Positions 46,183 through 55,136 of a DNA stretch of 64,000 nt are shown here, in pieces. The translations under genes and the position numbers were made by a program. This DNA comes from Chryseobacterium aureum (lineage in GTDB: Bacteria; Bacteroidota; Bacteroidia; Flavobacteriales; Weeksellaceae). How positions within the stretch are numbered: the stretch's first letter is position 1; the number at the start of each line of letters is the position of its first letter. The notes under the pieces were generated by a model. The model was not told the DNA's origin. It was given only the letters and a program-made list of their open reading frames with translations, and made no database searches. The DNA lies in assembly GCF_003971235.1 (NCBI RefSeq), contig NZ_CP034661.1, positions 1,984,001 to 2,048,000 of the forward strand, in the 5' to 3' direction.

Positions 46183-47937
46183 TTAAATTTTAAATGCATC
46201 AATCAAGTAATTTTTCAACGGCACCCCGTTTACTTCATTTTTATTAGGGGGTTCATACCCTATTTTATCTTTTCTCCAGACAATATCTTTTGGAACAACA
46301 TCATTCATAGCTTCTCTAAGAATGTATTTAGAGAATCCATTATTTACCTTACATGTTGATGGTAAAGTAAACACAAATTCTACTAATTCATGAGATAAAA
46401 ACGGCAACCTTACTTCTAAAGAGTGTGCCATAGAGTTTCTATCCGCATATCTTAATAATTCTTGCAAACCACCTCTGAATGTTGCGTGATAAAGCATTTC
46501 ATTTAATGATGTTGCACTGTATTTTCTTTCGAATTGTTCGTTTTTATATTGAGAATAAAGATCTTTTTTAGCATCTTTTTTAGTAAAGTTATCTATTCCT
46601 GATTTTATTCCCAATAATTTATCAATCTGGGCATCAGAAAGTTTTTCTTTCAGGAAACTCATTCGCAATCTCCTTGAAATACTATTAATCTGATTGGAAG
46701 CATGTACCTGCTTATAGATCTCTAATTGACGCTTATACTCTTTTTTGTCCTTTTTCTTTAATTCGATGAAGAAGGAATCAATTAATCCATGATATCCACA
46801 AAGGTATTCATCTGCTCCCTGACCGTCTAACAAAACAATAACATCGTTATCTCTTGCCAGTTTCATTACTTCATACTGAGCGGCAATACTTAATGTTCCA
46901 AAAGGCTCTTCCTGATGATGAATAATTTCCTGTACGTTAGCAATCATGCTTTCAATAGTCGGAAAACAGCTTATTCCCTTTGCATTTACACTGTTTAAAA
47001 CTTTATCTATATAAACAGATTCATCTTTAATAAAATTAGGGAAACGGGCAGAAAAAGTCTTTTGTTCAACATTATTAACTTTCATATGATTAATCATACA
47101 AACTGTTGAAGAGCTATCAAGGCCTCCGGATAAACTTGTTCCTACAGCAACATCGGAACGAAGTCTTCTGCTGATAGAGGTTTCAAATAATCTGAAGAAA
47201 GTATCTCTAACCTCATTAAAATCAACTTTATCTAATTGATTTTTATAATTAATATCCCAATACTTTTGTTTTTTTATTATTTTTCCATTGGGATCTACAA
47301 TGATATAATGGCTTGGCTCTAGCAAAAAGATATCTTTATAAAATGTTTCGGATAGATCATTTGAATTATTAATATATCCGAAATGCCAATAGTTGAAAAG
47401 CATTCTATTGTTTGTTTCTCTTGGAACTCCTACACTCCAAAGCGCTTTCATTTCCGATCCAAAATAAAAGTTATTATTACTTTGGTGGTAGAAAAATGGT
47501 TTTTCTCCAAATCTGTCTCTGGCACAGAACAAAACCTGTTCTTTTTTGTCCCAAAGAGCAAATGCGAACATCCCATCAAAGTCTTCAAGACATTTTTCTC
47601 TTTTATAATCGAAATTGGCCATCAATACTTCTGTATCGGAATCCGAAACAAAAGTATATCCTTTTGTTTTCAAAAATTCTCTGATTTCGATGTAATTATA
47701 TATTTCACCATTGAAAACAATGCTATATCTATCCAAATAATGCATTGGCTGGCTTCCGGCATCAGTTAGGTCTATGATAGATAGTCTTCTATGTCCTAAT
47801 CCGACACCGTTACTATCATTTATCCATTGTCCTTCCCCATCTGGACCACGATGCTCAATGGCATCTGTCATTTTTTTTAATTGCTGGTAAGTTAAAACTT
47901 CCTTATTTTGACTTATAATTCCTGCGATTCCACACAT
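46183..47937 (-). CDS. Asparagine-synthase-like amidotransferase
   Basis: A 584-aa enzyme: glutamine amidotransferase domain with the nucleophile Cys2 (MCGIAGI), RGPDGEG and FNGEIYN, then the ATP-pyrophosphatase domain with SLSGGLDSSS (about 258). AsnB homologues inside O-antigen loci (for example WbpS-type) amidate uronic acids rather than aspartate. The locus makes a uronic acid, so a sugar carboxamide is the likely product. True asparagine synthesis cannot be excluded. Confidence 0.85.
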   Translation of the reverse strand: MCGIAGIISQNKEVLTYQQLKKMTDAIEHRGPDGEGQWINDSNGVGLGHRRLSIIDLTDAGSQPMHYLDRYSIVFNGEIYNYIEIREFLKTKGYTFVSDSDTEVLMANFDYKREKCLEDFDGMFAFALWDKKEQVLFCARDRFGEKPFFYHQSNNNFYFGSEMKALWSVGVPRETNNRMLFNYWHFGYINNSNDLSETFYKDIFLLEPSHYIIVDPNGKIIKKQKYWDINYKNQLDKVDFNEVRDTFFRLFETSISRRLRSDVAVGTSLSGGLDSSSTVCMINHMKVNNVEQKTFSARFPNFIKDESVYIDKVLNSVNAKGISCFPTIESMIANVQEIIHHQEEPFGTLSIAAQYEVMKLARDNDVIVLLDGQGADEYLCGYHGLIDSFFIELKKKDKKEYKRQLEIYKQVHASNQINSISRRLRMSFLKEKLSDAQIDKLLGIKSGIDNFTKKDAKKDLYSQYKNEQFERKYSATSLNEMLYHATFRGGLQELLRYADRNSMAHSLEVRLPFLSHELVEFVFTLPSTCKVNNGFSKYILREAMNDVVPKDIVWRKDKIGYEPPNKNEVNGVPLKNYLIDAFKI

Positions 47938-47980
47938 GTGATTTTCTTTTTTTTAATTTAGTATATGAATAAAAAATTAA

Positions 47981-48499
47981 TTATAATTCTCTTATAATTT
48001 TAGCAGGTATTCCTCCAATTACAACGTTGTCCGGGAAAGATTTGGTTACAACACTATTTGCTCCTACAGTAACGTTATCTCCAAGCTCTACACCCGCGGT
48101 AATAACAGCCCCTTGCCCTATCCAACAATTTTTTCCAATCTTGATCGATTTTTTGATATAAATATCTCTATCAAAGAAATCATGATTTGCAGTATGCATT
48201 CCTACTCCGTATGACCATAAAGTTCCATCTCCTATCTCTAAAGTTGTACCATCAAAAATAGAAAAGTAGCACCCACCAGATGCAGCAAATGAAGCCAGTA
48301 TTTTTTTGTCATTATGATTAAAACGTAGATTTCTGGCACCAGATACCTTTGAGGTATAATGAACTGAAAATTTAGCAAAAACGTTTAGTAAAAAAAGTTT
48401 TTGGAAAATAAAATTGACAATCAGAAAATTAACAGGAACTGACTCATATTTTTTACTTTTAAATATTGAGTTGATCCTGGCTAAAATATTTTGTTTCAT
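47981..48499 (-). CDS. Hexapeptide-repeat acyltransferase
   Basis: 172 aa from the ATG at 48497-48499, which overlaps the flippase stop as ATGA; the frame to 48550 is antisense coding only. Left-handed beta-helix with IGDGTLWSYGVGMHTANHDFFDRD, IGKNCWIGQGAVITAGVELGDN and the closing VGANSVVTKSFPDNVVIGGIPAKII. This is the serine-acetyltransferase / WbbJ / CapG type, likely O-acetylating a capsule sugar. The catalytic His is in TANHDFF. Confidence 0.82.
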   Translation of the reverse strand: MKQNILARINSIFKSKKYESVPVNFLIVNFIFQKLFLLNVFAKFSVHYTSKVSGARNLRFNHNDKKILASFAASGGCYFSIFDGTTLEIGDGTLWSYGVGMHTANHDFFDRDIYIKKSIKIGKNCWIGQGAVITAGVELGDNVTVGANSVVTKSFPDNVVIGGIPAKIIREL

Positions 48500-49815
48500 T
48501 GCTTTAAAAAATATAATATAAAAATTGCTATTAAAAGCCCTAAAAGCCATTTGTCTTTAAATAAAAGCACGTACTTTTTCAAATTATTCTCTAAATATAA
48601 GGTAATTATAACCAGAAAAACTACAGAAATAAAAACAGCTCTTACAATACCTACGATTCCCCATATATTATAAAAGAAATATATAAAAACAATATTTATA
48701 ATTAAAGATATCAAAGAAGATATAGCAATATAATTGGTTTTTCCCTTTATTGACAATAATGTTCCGTAAGTAGCATTTCTCCATATTAATATCAAGCAGT
48801 ATCCCTCAAATACAGGAACTGCTGAAGCATATCTGGTACCAAATAACCCTAAAATAATTTGTTTAGAAAATAAAATGCAGGCAAATACCAATGGAAAAAT
48901 AAAGTATGATGCTTTTTTTACATCATGAAGCCACATATCAGTTGCCAGATCTATCTCATCATTTTCCACATGCTTCACTATCTTAGGATAGCTAACACTT
49001 ACTATAGACTTCGTAATTAACCCTGCAAAAGGAATTTCCAGTGCTCCGATGGAATAGATCGCAAATTCACTTAACCCTCCGATTTTGTTTATAATCACCT
49101 TATCAATATGCAAAGTAAACATTCCTAAATATGTAGCGATAAACAGTGGAAAACCATATTTAAGCATCATAGAAATATTTATTTTACTCATATTGATCTT
49201 CGGATAGATCTTCAGAATAACTAAATAAGTAATTAACTGTAAACCCAATGCCAGTAGGAAAGGCAGAAATATATTAAGTTGGAATTCAAAAAAATTATTT
49301 ATTAAAAATATAAAAAGACTGGCGGCCAGCGTTACGCAGAAAACTACCATTGATATTAATATTACATTAATCTTACCTATAGATAAGCAGACCTGTAAAT
49401 AAACACCATTGGCCGAAAGTAAAAAATATAAAAGCGGAATCAAAAAGCCAGCTTTTATAATAACATTTATCCCTAATAATTCACCGAATGTTTTCGAAAC
49501 TTCATCAAAGCTTAAAAAAGCAAAAATAACAGTACTTATTATTATAAAAATAAACATTACTGTTCCCAAAAGCTCTTTTATTTTATCGTGATGCTTAGCA
49601 ATATTATACCTGAATCCTTCAATAAACCCAAAAGATAAAAGTGTAGCAGTAAACTGTACAAGCAATATCAGCTGTTTCCAGCCACCTACCTGTTCTAAAG
49701 TATAAGTTCTTGCTACTATAACGTCTGCTAAAAAAATAGTAGACAGAAAAAGCATATTGGCAATTGAATATAAAATTGCAGGCTTTTTTATCAGGTTTAA
49801 TATTTTTTCAACCAT
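48496..49815 (-). CDS. Oligosaccharide-lipid flippase (Wzx)
   Basis: A 439-aa protein of the polysaccharide-biosynthesis MATE/MOP superfamily with about twelve membrane helices, including the early segment ANMLFLSTIFLADVIVARTYTLEQVGGWKQLILL. It would flip the undecaprenyl-linked repeat unit to the periplasm for polymerisation. It couples to the acyltransferase by ATGA overlap. Confidence 0.85.
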   Translation of the reverse strand: MVEKILNLIKKPAILYSIANMLFLSTIFLADVIVARTYTLEQVGGWKQLILLVQFTATLLSFGFIEGFRYNIAKHHDKIKELLGTVMFIFIIISTVIFAFLSFDEVSKTFGELLGINVIIKAGFLIPLLYFLLSANGVYLQVCLSIGKINVILISMVVFCVTLAASLFIFLINNFFEFQLNIFLPFLLALGLQLITYLVILKIYPKINMSKINISMMLKYGFPLFIATYLGMFTLHIDKVIINKIGGLSEFAIYSIGALEIPFAGLITKSIVSVSYPKIVKHVENDEIDLATDMWLHDVKKASYFIFPLVFACILFSKQIILGLFGTRYASAVPVFEGYCLILIWRNATYGTLLSIKGKTNYIAISSLISLIINIVFIYFFYNIWGIVGIVRAVFISVVFLVIITLYLENNLKKYVLLFKDKWLLGLLIAIFILYFLKQ

Positions 49816-49865
49816 TCTAATTTAATCATTACATTTTTCTACAACAAAATTGTTGTGTACTACAT

Positions 49866-50882
49866 TTACAAGTTTTTCAGCTCGTAAATTCTTTCAATAA
49901 TATCTACGACTTTTAGCCCTTCCAGCGCATTTGTAGTAATCGTGTTTCGTCCTTTAATCACATCCACAACATTTTCAATAATGTAATGGTGGTTGGCAGC
50001 AGAACCTTTATAAGCACCATAGTCATTACCTGGATTTGTAGGTGGTAATTCCGGCATTACATAATCTTTCACATTACAAACTTCCACTTTATCCATGTAT
50101 TGTCCACCAATTTTTACAGCACCATTTTCTGCAATGATAGTCATTGAACTTTCAAGGTTCTGATTCCAAACTGATGTAGAATAATTAATAGATCCCATTC
50201 CTCCATTCACAAAATCAAAGCTTACAAAACCAGAATCTTCAAAATCGGTAAGATCCTTATGATTAAAGTCTGCAAACTTAGCCTGAATATTGGTGATGTC
50301 ACCGAATAGCCAATACATAATGTCTATAAAATGCGAGAATTGAGTGAATAAGGTGCCTCCATCCAAATCCAATTTTCCATGCCAAGATTCCGGCTTATAA
50401 TACCTGTCATCACGATTCCAGTAGCAATTAAGCTGCACCATGAATATTTTACCCAGCTTTCCGCTTTCTACCATTTCCTTAACCCACGCGGAAGGAGGAG
50501 AATAACGGTTCTGCATTACTGCGAAAACCTGCTTATGTTTGTGCAAAGCCTGAAAAATAAGCTTTTCTGCATCTTGTTTATTAAGTGCCATTGGTTTTTC
50601 AACCACAATATGTTTTCCTGCCGATATTGCTTTATAAGACTGTTCAAAGTGAAAACCATTTGGTGAAGCAATATTGATAACGTCTACTTCAATTCCCGAA
50701 TTAAGAAATGCATCTAATGAAGGAAAAAAAGGCACCTCATAATTCTCAATCCCTAAAGAGGATTTATCTTTTATGTCAATTAAAGCTACCAATTCACATT
50801 CGGCATTTCTAGACACCATTTCTGCATGTCTTTTTCCTATATGCCCACAGCCTACAACGGCAAATTTTATTTTTTCAGACAT
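49866..50882 (-). CDS. Gfo/Idh/MocA oxidoreductase (WlbA/WbpB-like)
   Basis: A 338-aa NAD-dependent dehydrogenase. Rossmann VVGCGHIGKRHAEMV (about 9-23), EKPMALNKQDAE with the catalytic Lys, and HHYIIENVVDVIKGRN near the end. In the known Wbp/Wlb pathway this enzyme oxidises C3 of UDP-GlcNAcA and regenerates NAD by reducing 2-oxoglutarate. It lies seven bases from the next pathway gene, the acetyltransferase. Confidence 0.87.
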   Translation of the reverse strand: MSEKIKFAVVGCGHIGKRHAEMVSRNAECELVALIDIKDKSSLGIENYEVPFFPSLDAFLNSGIEVDVINIASPNGFHFEQSYKAISAGKHIVVEKPMALNKQDAEKLIFQALHKHKQVFAVMQNRYSPPSAWVKEMVESGKLGKIFMVQLNCYWNRDDRYYKPESWHGKLDLDGGTLFTQFSHFIDIMYWLFGDITNIQAKFADFNHKDLTDFEDSGFVSFDFVNGGMGSINYSTSVWNQNLESSMTIIAENGAVKIGGQYMDKVEVCNVKDYVMPELPPTNPGNDYGAYKGSAANHHYIIENVVDVIKGRNTITTNALEGLKVVDIIERIYELKNL

Positions 50883-50888
50883 TCTATA

Positions 50889-51461
50889 TTAAATTTTTGA
50901 AACTTGATTATTATCTAATTTATATTTTTCACCACTTTCTTCACACACGGCAATACCTTCTGCGTCAAAATTCAGACGGTGCCCAAATTCACTCATCCAA
51001 CCCATTTGCCTTGCAGGGTTCCCTACGACCAATGCGTAAGCTGGAACTTCTTTTGTTACTACTGCTCCAGCGCCGATAAAAGCAAATTTTCCAATATTAT
51101 GACCACATACTATTGTTGCGTTAGCCCCGATAGAGGCTCCTGTGCCCACATGTGTTTTAAGGTATGCGTTTTTTCGGTTAACTGCACTTCTAGGATTAAT
51201 AACATTAGTAAAAACCATTGAAGGGCCAAGAAATACATCATCATCACAAGTTACGCCTTCATATATAGAAACATTGTTCTGAACCTTTACATTTTTCCCT
51301 AAAACAACTCCAGGGGACACCACTACATTCTGCCCTATATTGCATTTTTCTCCAAGAGTACAATTGGGCATGATATGAGAAAAGTGCCAAATTTTTGTTC
51401 CGTTTCCTATATTACAGCCTTCATCAATAACTGCCGTTTCGTGTGCAAAAAAATCCGACAT
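50889..51461 (-). CDS. UDP-3-amino-sugar N-acetyltransferase (WlbB/WbpD-like)
   Basis: A 190-aa left-handed beta-helix acetyltransferase: HETAVIDEGCNIGNGTKIWHFSHIM, VYNNVSIYEGV-like region, TNVINPRSAVNRK and VVTKEVPAYALVVGNPARQMGWM. These are family hallmarks for the enzyme that acetylates the 3-amino group of UDP-GlcNAc3NA. It sits between the oxidoreductase and the aminotransferase of the same pathway. Confidence 0.9.
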   Translation of the reverse strand: MSDFFAHETAVIDEGCNIGNGTKIWHFSHIMPNCTLGEKCNIGQNVVVSPGVVLGKNVKVQNNVSIYEGVTCDDDVFLGPSMVFTNVINPRSAVNRKNAYLKTHVGTGASIGANATIVCGHNIGKFAFIGAGAVVTKEVPAYALVVGNPARQMGWMSEFGHRLNFDAEGIAVCEESGEKYKLDNNQVSKI

Positions 51462-51485
51462 ATTTTTTGTTTTTATAGTTGATGA

Positions 51486-52613
51486 TTATTTATTAAAAAA
51501 ATTTTTGATTTCCGAGATAATAACATCTGCTTCTTCCTCATTAAATTCTGTATGAACAGGAAGAGAAATCACTTCTGAACAAAGAAGTTCTGTAACAGGT
51601 AATGTAAAATCTGGTTTTACATATTGAGCAAAAGCTTCCTGCTTATATAACGGAAGAGGGTAATAAATCATACTTGGAATATTTTTTTCGCCCAAGAATT
51701 TTTGTAATTCGTCCCTTTTCCCATTTTTTACCCTTAATGTATACTGGTGAAAAACATGGGTAGAATTTTCTGCTCTTTGTGGAATCTGAATCTCTGCTAT
51801 TGATTCTAGATTCTCATCATAATATGCAGCCATTTTGTTTCTTGCCGTAGAATATTCGTCGAGATGCTTTAATTTTACTTTTAGAACAGCAGCCTGGATG
51901 GTATCTAGCCTGGAATTACATCCCACAACTTTGTGATAATATTTTTTTTGCTGACCATGATTGGCAATCATTCTTATTTTCATTGCCAGATCATCATCAT
52001 TCGTCATTAAAGCTCCTCCATCTCCATAGCAGCCCAGGTTTTTGGAAGGGAAAAAAGAGGTACATCCTATATGGCCTATAGTTCCGGTCTTTTTTACATT
52101 TCCATCTGTAAATGTATAATCAGATCCGATGGCCTGAGCATTATCTTCAATAACAAACAGATTATGCTTTTCAGCGAATTCAAGAATCTTTTCCATATCG
52201 GCTCCCTGTCCATACAGATGTACAGGAACAATGGCTTTAGTATTGGGAGTAAGATATTTTTCCAGTCCTTCCAATTCAATATTGAAAGTGTTTTCGTCAA
52301 CATCTACCATAATTGGCTTTAAACCAAGAAGCCCTATTACTTCGGCAGTTGCTACATATGTAAAGGCCGGGCAAATTACTTCATCTCCTGGTTTTAGATC
52401 CAGTGCCATCATAGCAATCTGCAATGCATCTGTACCGTTTGCGCATGGAATCACATGTTTTACATTCAGGTATTTTTCAAAATCCTGTTGAAATTCTTTT
52501 ACTGCAGGACCATTGATAAATGCAGTATTATCAAGACAGTCCTGAATTCCCGCATTTACTTCATGCTTTATTTTTTCGTATTGACCTTTAAGATCAACCA
52601 TTTGAATTTTCAT
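51486..52613 (-). CDS. UDP-3-keto-sugar aminotransferase (WlbC/WbpE-like)
   Basis: A 375-aa DegT-family PLP enzyme. MVDLKGQYEKIKHEVNAGI and ANGTDALQIAMMAL open the fold; EDNAQAIGS and FFPSKNLGCYGDGG (PLP Lys about 190) form the active site. It transfers the amino group of glutamate to C3, which also regenerates 2-oxoglutarate for the WlbA-type oxidoreductase. Confidence 0.9.
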   Translation of the reverse strand: MKIQMVDLKGQYEKIKHEVNAGIQDCLDNTAFINGPAVKEFQQDFEKYLNVKHVIPCANGTDALQIAMMALDLKPGDEVICPAFTYVATAEVIGLLGLKPIMVDVDENTFNIELEGLEKYLTPNTKAIVPVHLYGQGADMEKILEFAEKHNLFVIEDNAQAIGSDYTFTDGNVKKTGTIGHIGCTSFFPSKNLGCYGDGGALMTNDDDLAMKIRMIANHGQQKKYYHKVVGCNSRLDTIQAAVLKVKLKHLDEYSTARNKMAAYYDENLESIAEIQIPQRAENSTHVFHQYTLRVKNGKRDELQKFLGEKNIPSMIYYPLPLYKQEAFAQYVKPDFTLPVTELLCSEVISLPVHTEFNEEEADVIISEIKNFFNK

Positions 52614-52640
52614 ATGAAATGTATATTTTAGTCTTCGATG

Positions 52641-53831
52641 TTAGTTTTCAATTAACTCGCTTATTTTATTTCCAATAGAAAGGCAAGATGTGGCTGCTGG
52701 TGAAGGCGCATTTCTTACATGGATAATGTTTCCATTTTTCACAATGTCAAAATCATCAATTAAACCTCCATTTCTGTCACAAGCCTGCGCCCGAACTCCC
52801 GAACCACCCGGTACAAGATCAGATTCCTGAATTTCAGGCATAAGTTTTTGAAGAGCTTTGGTAAATGCGGATTTGGATAATGAGCGATGTACTTCACCTA
52901 GTCCTGTTTTACCATATTTGACAACAATTTTTCTAAATCCGGGCCACATTAATGTCTGCATGGTTTCTTCCAGATCAAAATCGAAGAATTTATATCCTTC
53001 TTTTTTAAAAGCTAGCACCGCGTTGGGGCCGGCTTCAATATTACCGTCAATCATTCTTGTGAAATGAACGCCCAGAAATGGGAAATTAGGATCAGGAACA
53101 GGATAAATAAGGTGCTTTACCAAGTGTTTTTTTTCATCCCTTATTTTATAATATTCGCCACGGAAAGGAATGATAATGACATCATTCTTTTCATTGGTCA
53201 TTTTTGTAATCTTATCAGAATACAGTCCTGCACATGAAATCAGTTTCTTTGTTTTGAATTCAGAAGCTTGGGTTTTAACAATGATTTCAGAATTATTATT
53301 GATAATATTTCTTACTTCGCTGTTGAATTTAACTTCTCCTCCTAACTCTTCGAAAAGCTCTTTAATTTTCCGGGCAACTCCCGGATAGTCTATAATCCCT
53401 GTCTGAGGGACTTTAATTGCTCTCACGCCCTCACAATGAGGTTCTATTTCACGAAACTCTTCTCTTGAAAGGTATTTCAAATCCTGAAGTCCATTCTCAA
53501 CTCCTCTTTTATAAATATTATCTAAAAGCGGCAGTTCTTCCTGTGAAGTGGCAACAATAATTTTTCCACAAAGATCATAGCGGATACCATGTTCTTTAGC
53601 GAAATTGATTACAGAATTATAACCTTCAATACAATTTTTCGCTTTTAAACTACCTGGCTTGTAGTATATTCCACTATGAATCACTCCACTGTTATGTCCG
53701 GATTGATGTAGTGATACATCATTTTCCTTTTCTAAAACCAAAATTTTAGCGTCTGGTTTTTTAATTTTTAATTGATATGCCGTAGCGAGTCCTACTAACC
53801 CGGCTCCAACAATTATGATATCATAGTTCAT
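52641..53831 (-). CDS. lhgO: L-2-hydroxyglutarate oxidase
   Basis: A 396-aa FAD oxidoreductase of the DAO family. FAD-binding GAGLVGLATAYQL at the N-terminus, then HQSGHNSGVIHSGIYYKPGSLKA, the LhgO/L2HGDH signature, and GSGVRAQACD plus NAPSPAATSCLSIG at the C-terminus. It oxidises L-2-hydroxyglutarate to 2-oxoglutarate. The ATG at 53829-53831 is used because the codon two residues earlier is TTG. Its place inside the sugar pathway suggests it recycles the 2-hydroxyglutarate released there. Confidence 0.9.
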   Translation of the reverse strand: MNYDIIIVGAGLVGLATAYQLKIKKPDAKILVLEKENDVSLHQSGHNSGVIHSGIYYKPGSLKAKNCIEGYNSVINFAKEHGIRYDLCGKIIVATSQEELPLLDNIYKRGVENGLQDLKYLSREEFREIEPHCEGVRAIKVPQTGIIDYPGVARKIKELFEELGGEVKFNSEVRNIINNNSEIIVKTQASEFKTKKLISCAGLYSDKITKMTNEKNDVIIIPFRGEYYKIRDEKKHLVKHLIYPVPDPNFPFLGVHFTRMIDGNIEAGPNAVLAFKKEGYKFFDFDLEETMQTLMWPGFRKIVVKYGKTGLGEVHRSLSKSAFTKALQKLMPEIQESDLVPGGSGVRAQACDRNGGLIDDFDIVKNGNIIHVRNAPSPAATSCLSIGNKISELIEN

Positions 53832-53840
53832 TGTCAATGT

Positions 53841-55136
53841 TTATAATCTGGCGTCTACCAAATCTCTGTCTAAACAGGCTTTAGTATCAAAAACTACAGA
53901 ATTTTCTTTTTTCAGCGTGTTAAGATCCATTTGAAGGAATTCATTATGGGATACAGCGATAATCAAAGAATCATATTTTTTACCTTCAATAAGGGCATCC
54001 AGGATATCTATTCCGTATTCATGTTTCACTTCTTCTTTGCTTGCCCAAGGGTCATAAATATCTACATTAACTCCATAATCTGAAAGTTCAGTATAAATAT
54101 CTACTACTTTGGTATTTCTTACATCTGGACAGTTTTCTTTAAAGGTAACTCCTAAGATCAATGCCTGGGAATCTTTAATAACTCCTCCTTTGGCAATCAT
54201 AAGTTTTACCACTTTAGCTGCAATAAATTTAGCAATTGAGTCATTTACACGGCGTCCTGATAAAATCACGTCAGGGTGGTACCCTAATTGTTCTGCTTTA
54301 TGAGCTAAATAATAAGGATCTACGGAAATGCAGTGTCCTCCTACTAATCCTGGTTTATATTTCAAGAAATTATATTTTGTTCCGGCTGCTTCTAAAACAT
54401 CGTTTGTATCAATTCCTATTCTGTCAAAGATCAATGCCAATTCATTGACGAAGGAAATATTAACGTCACGCTGTGCATTTTCAATTGCTTTTGAGGCTTC
54501 AGCCACTTTAAGGCTTGATGCTTTATGAGTTCCTGCAGTAATGATTTTTTTATACAAAAGATCCACTTCTTCAGCAATTTCGTCTGTAGAACCAGAGGTT
54601 ACCTTTTTTACACTGGTAAGGGTATTTACCTTATCTCCCGGGTTAATTCTTTCTGGAGAGTATCCTACAAAAAAATCTTCATTGTACTTTAATCCTGAAT
54701 ATTTTTCCAATACCGGTACACATTCTTCTTCTGTACAACCTGGGAAAACAGTAGATTCATAGATCACAATATCTCCTTTTTTAATAATTCCTCCCAACAT
54801 TTTTGAAGCAGAAATCAATGGATTAAGATCTGGTGCGTTATACCTATCTATAGGGGTAGGAACCGTTACAATAAAAATATTTGCCACAGCAATATCTGAT
54901 AACTCACTAGTAGCTTTATATCCTAATGCTCCATCAGATTCATTATATTTTCTTAAGCCGTCATTAAGTTTTTCTATATTGGCTTCCAAGGTAATATCCT
55001 GTCCATCATTAAGCTGATTTACACGCTGTGCATTGATATCAAATCCTAATACAGGATAATGAACTGCAAATTCCAATGACAAAGGAAGTCCTACATAACC
55101 TTGCCCAATAACTGCTATTTTATATGCTTTCATCAT
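53841..55136 (-). CDS. UDP-N-acetylhexosamine 6-dehydrogenase (TviB/WbpO-like)
   Basis: A 431-aa NAD-dependent enzyme that oxidises C6 of UDP-GlcNAc or UDP-GalNAc to the uronic acid. [14 protein letters not shown] (about 11-24), [14 protein letters not shown], catalytic Cys in [21 protein letters not shown] (about 268) and [16 protein letters not shown]. Sequence style is TviB/WbpO. It starts with ATGA overlap to the tyrosine kinase gene. Its product feeds the WlbA/B/C/D block. Confidence 0.9.
   Translation of the reverse strand: MMKAYKIAVIGQGYVGLPLSLEFAVHYPVLGFDINAQRVNQLNDGQDITLEANIEKLNDGLRKYNESDGALGYKATSELSDIAVANIFIVTVPTPIDRYNAPDLNPLISASKMLGGIIKKGDIVIYESTVFPGCTEEECVPVLEKYSGLKYNEDFFVGYSPERINPGDKVNTLTSVKKVTSGSTDEIAEEVDLLYKKIITAGTHKASSLKVAEASKAIENAQRDVNISFVNELALIFDRIGIDTNDVLEAAGTKYNFLKYKPGLVGGHCISVDPYYLAHKAEQLGYHPDVILSGRRVNDSIAKFIAAKVVKLMIAKGGVIKDSQALILGVTFKENCPDVRNTKVVDIYTELSDYGVNVDIYDPWASKEEVKHEYGIDILDALIEGKKYDSLIIAVSHNEFLQMDLNTLKKENSVVFDTKACLDRDLVDARL

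Noticed and set aside
48500..48550. Longer start of the hexapeptide acyltransferase
   Set aside because: The extra residues overlap the flippase coding end, and the ATG at 48499 overlaps the flippase stop in the standard ATGA manner.
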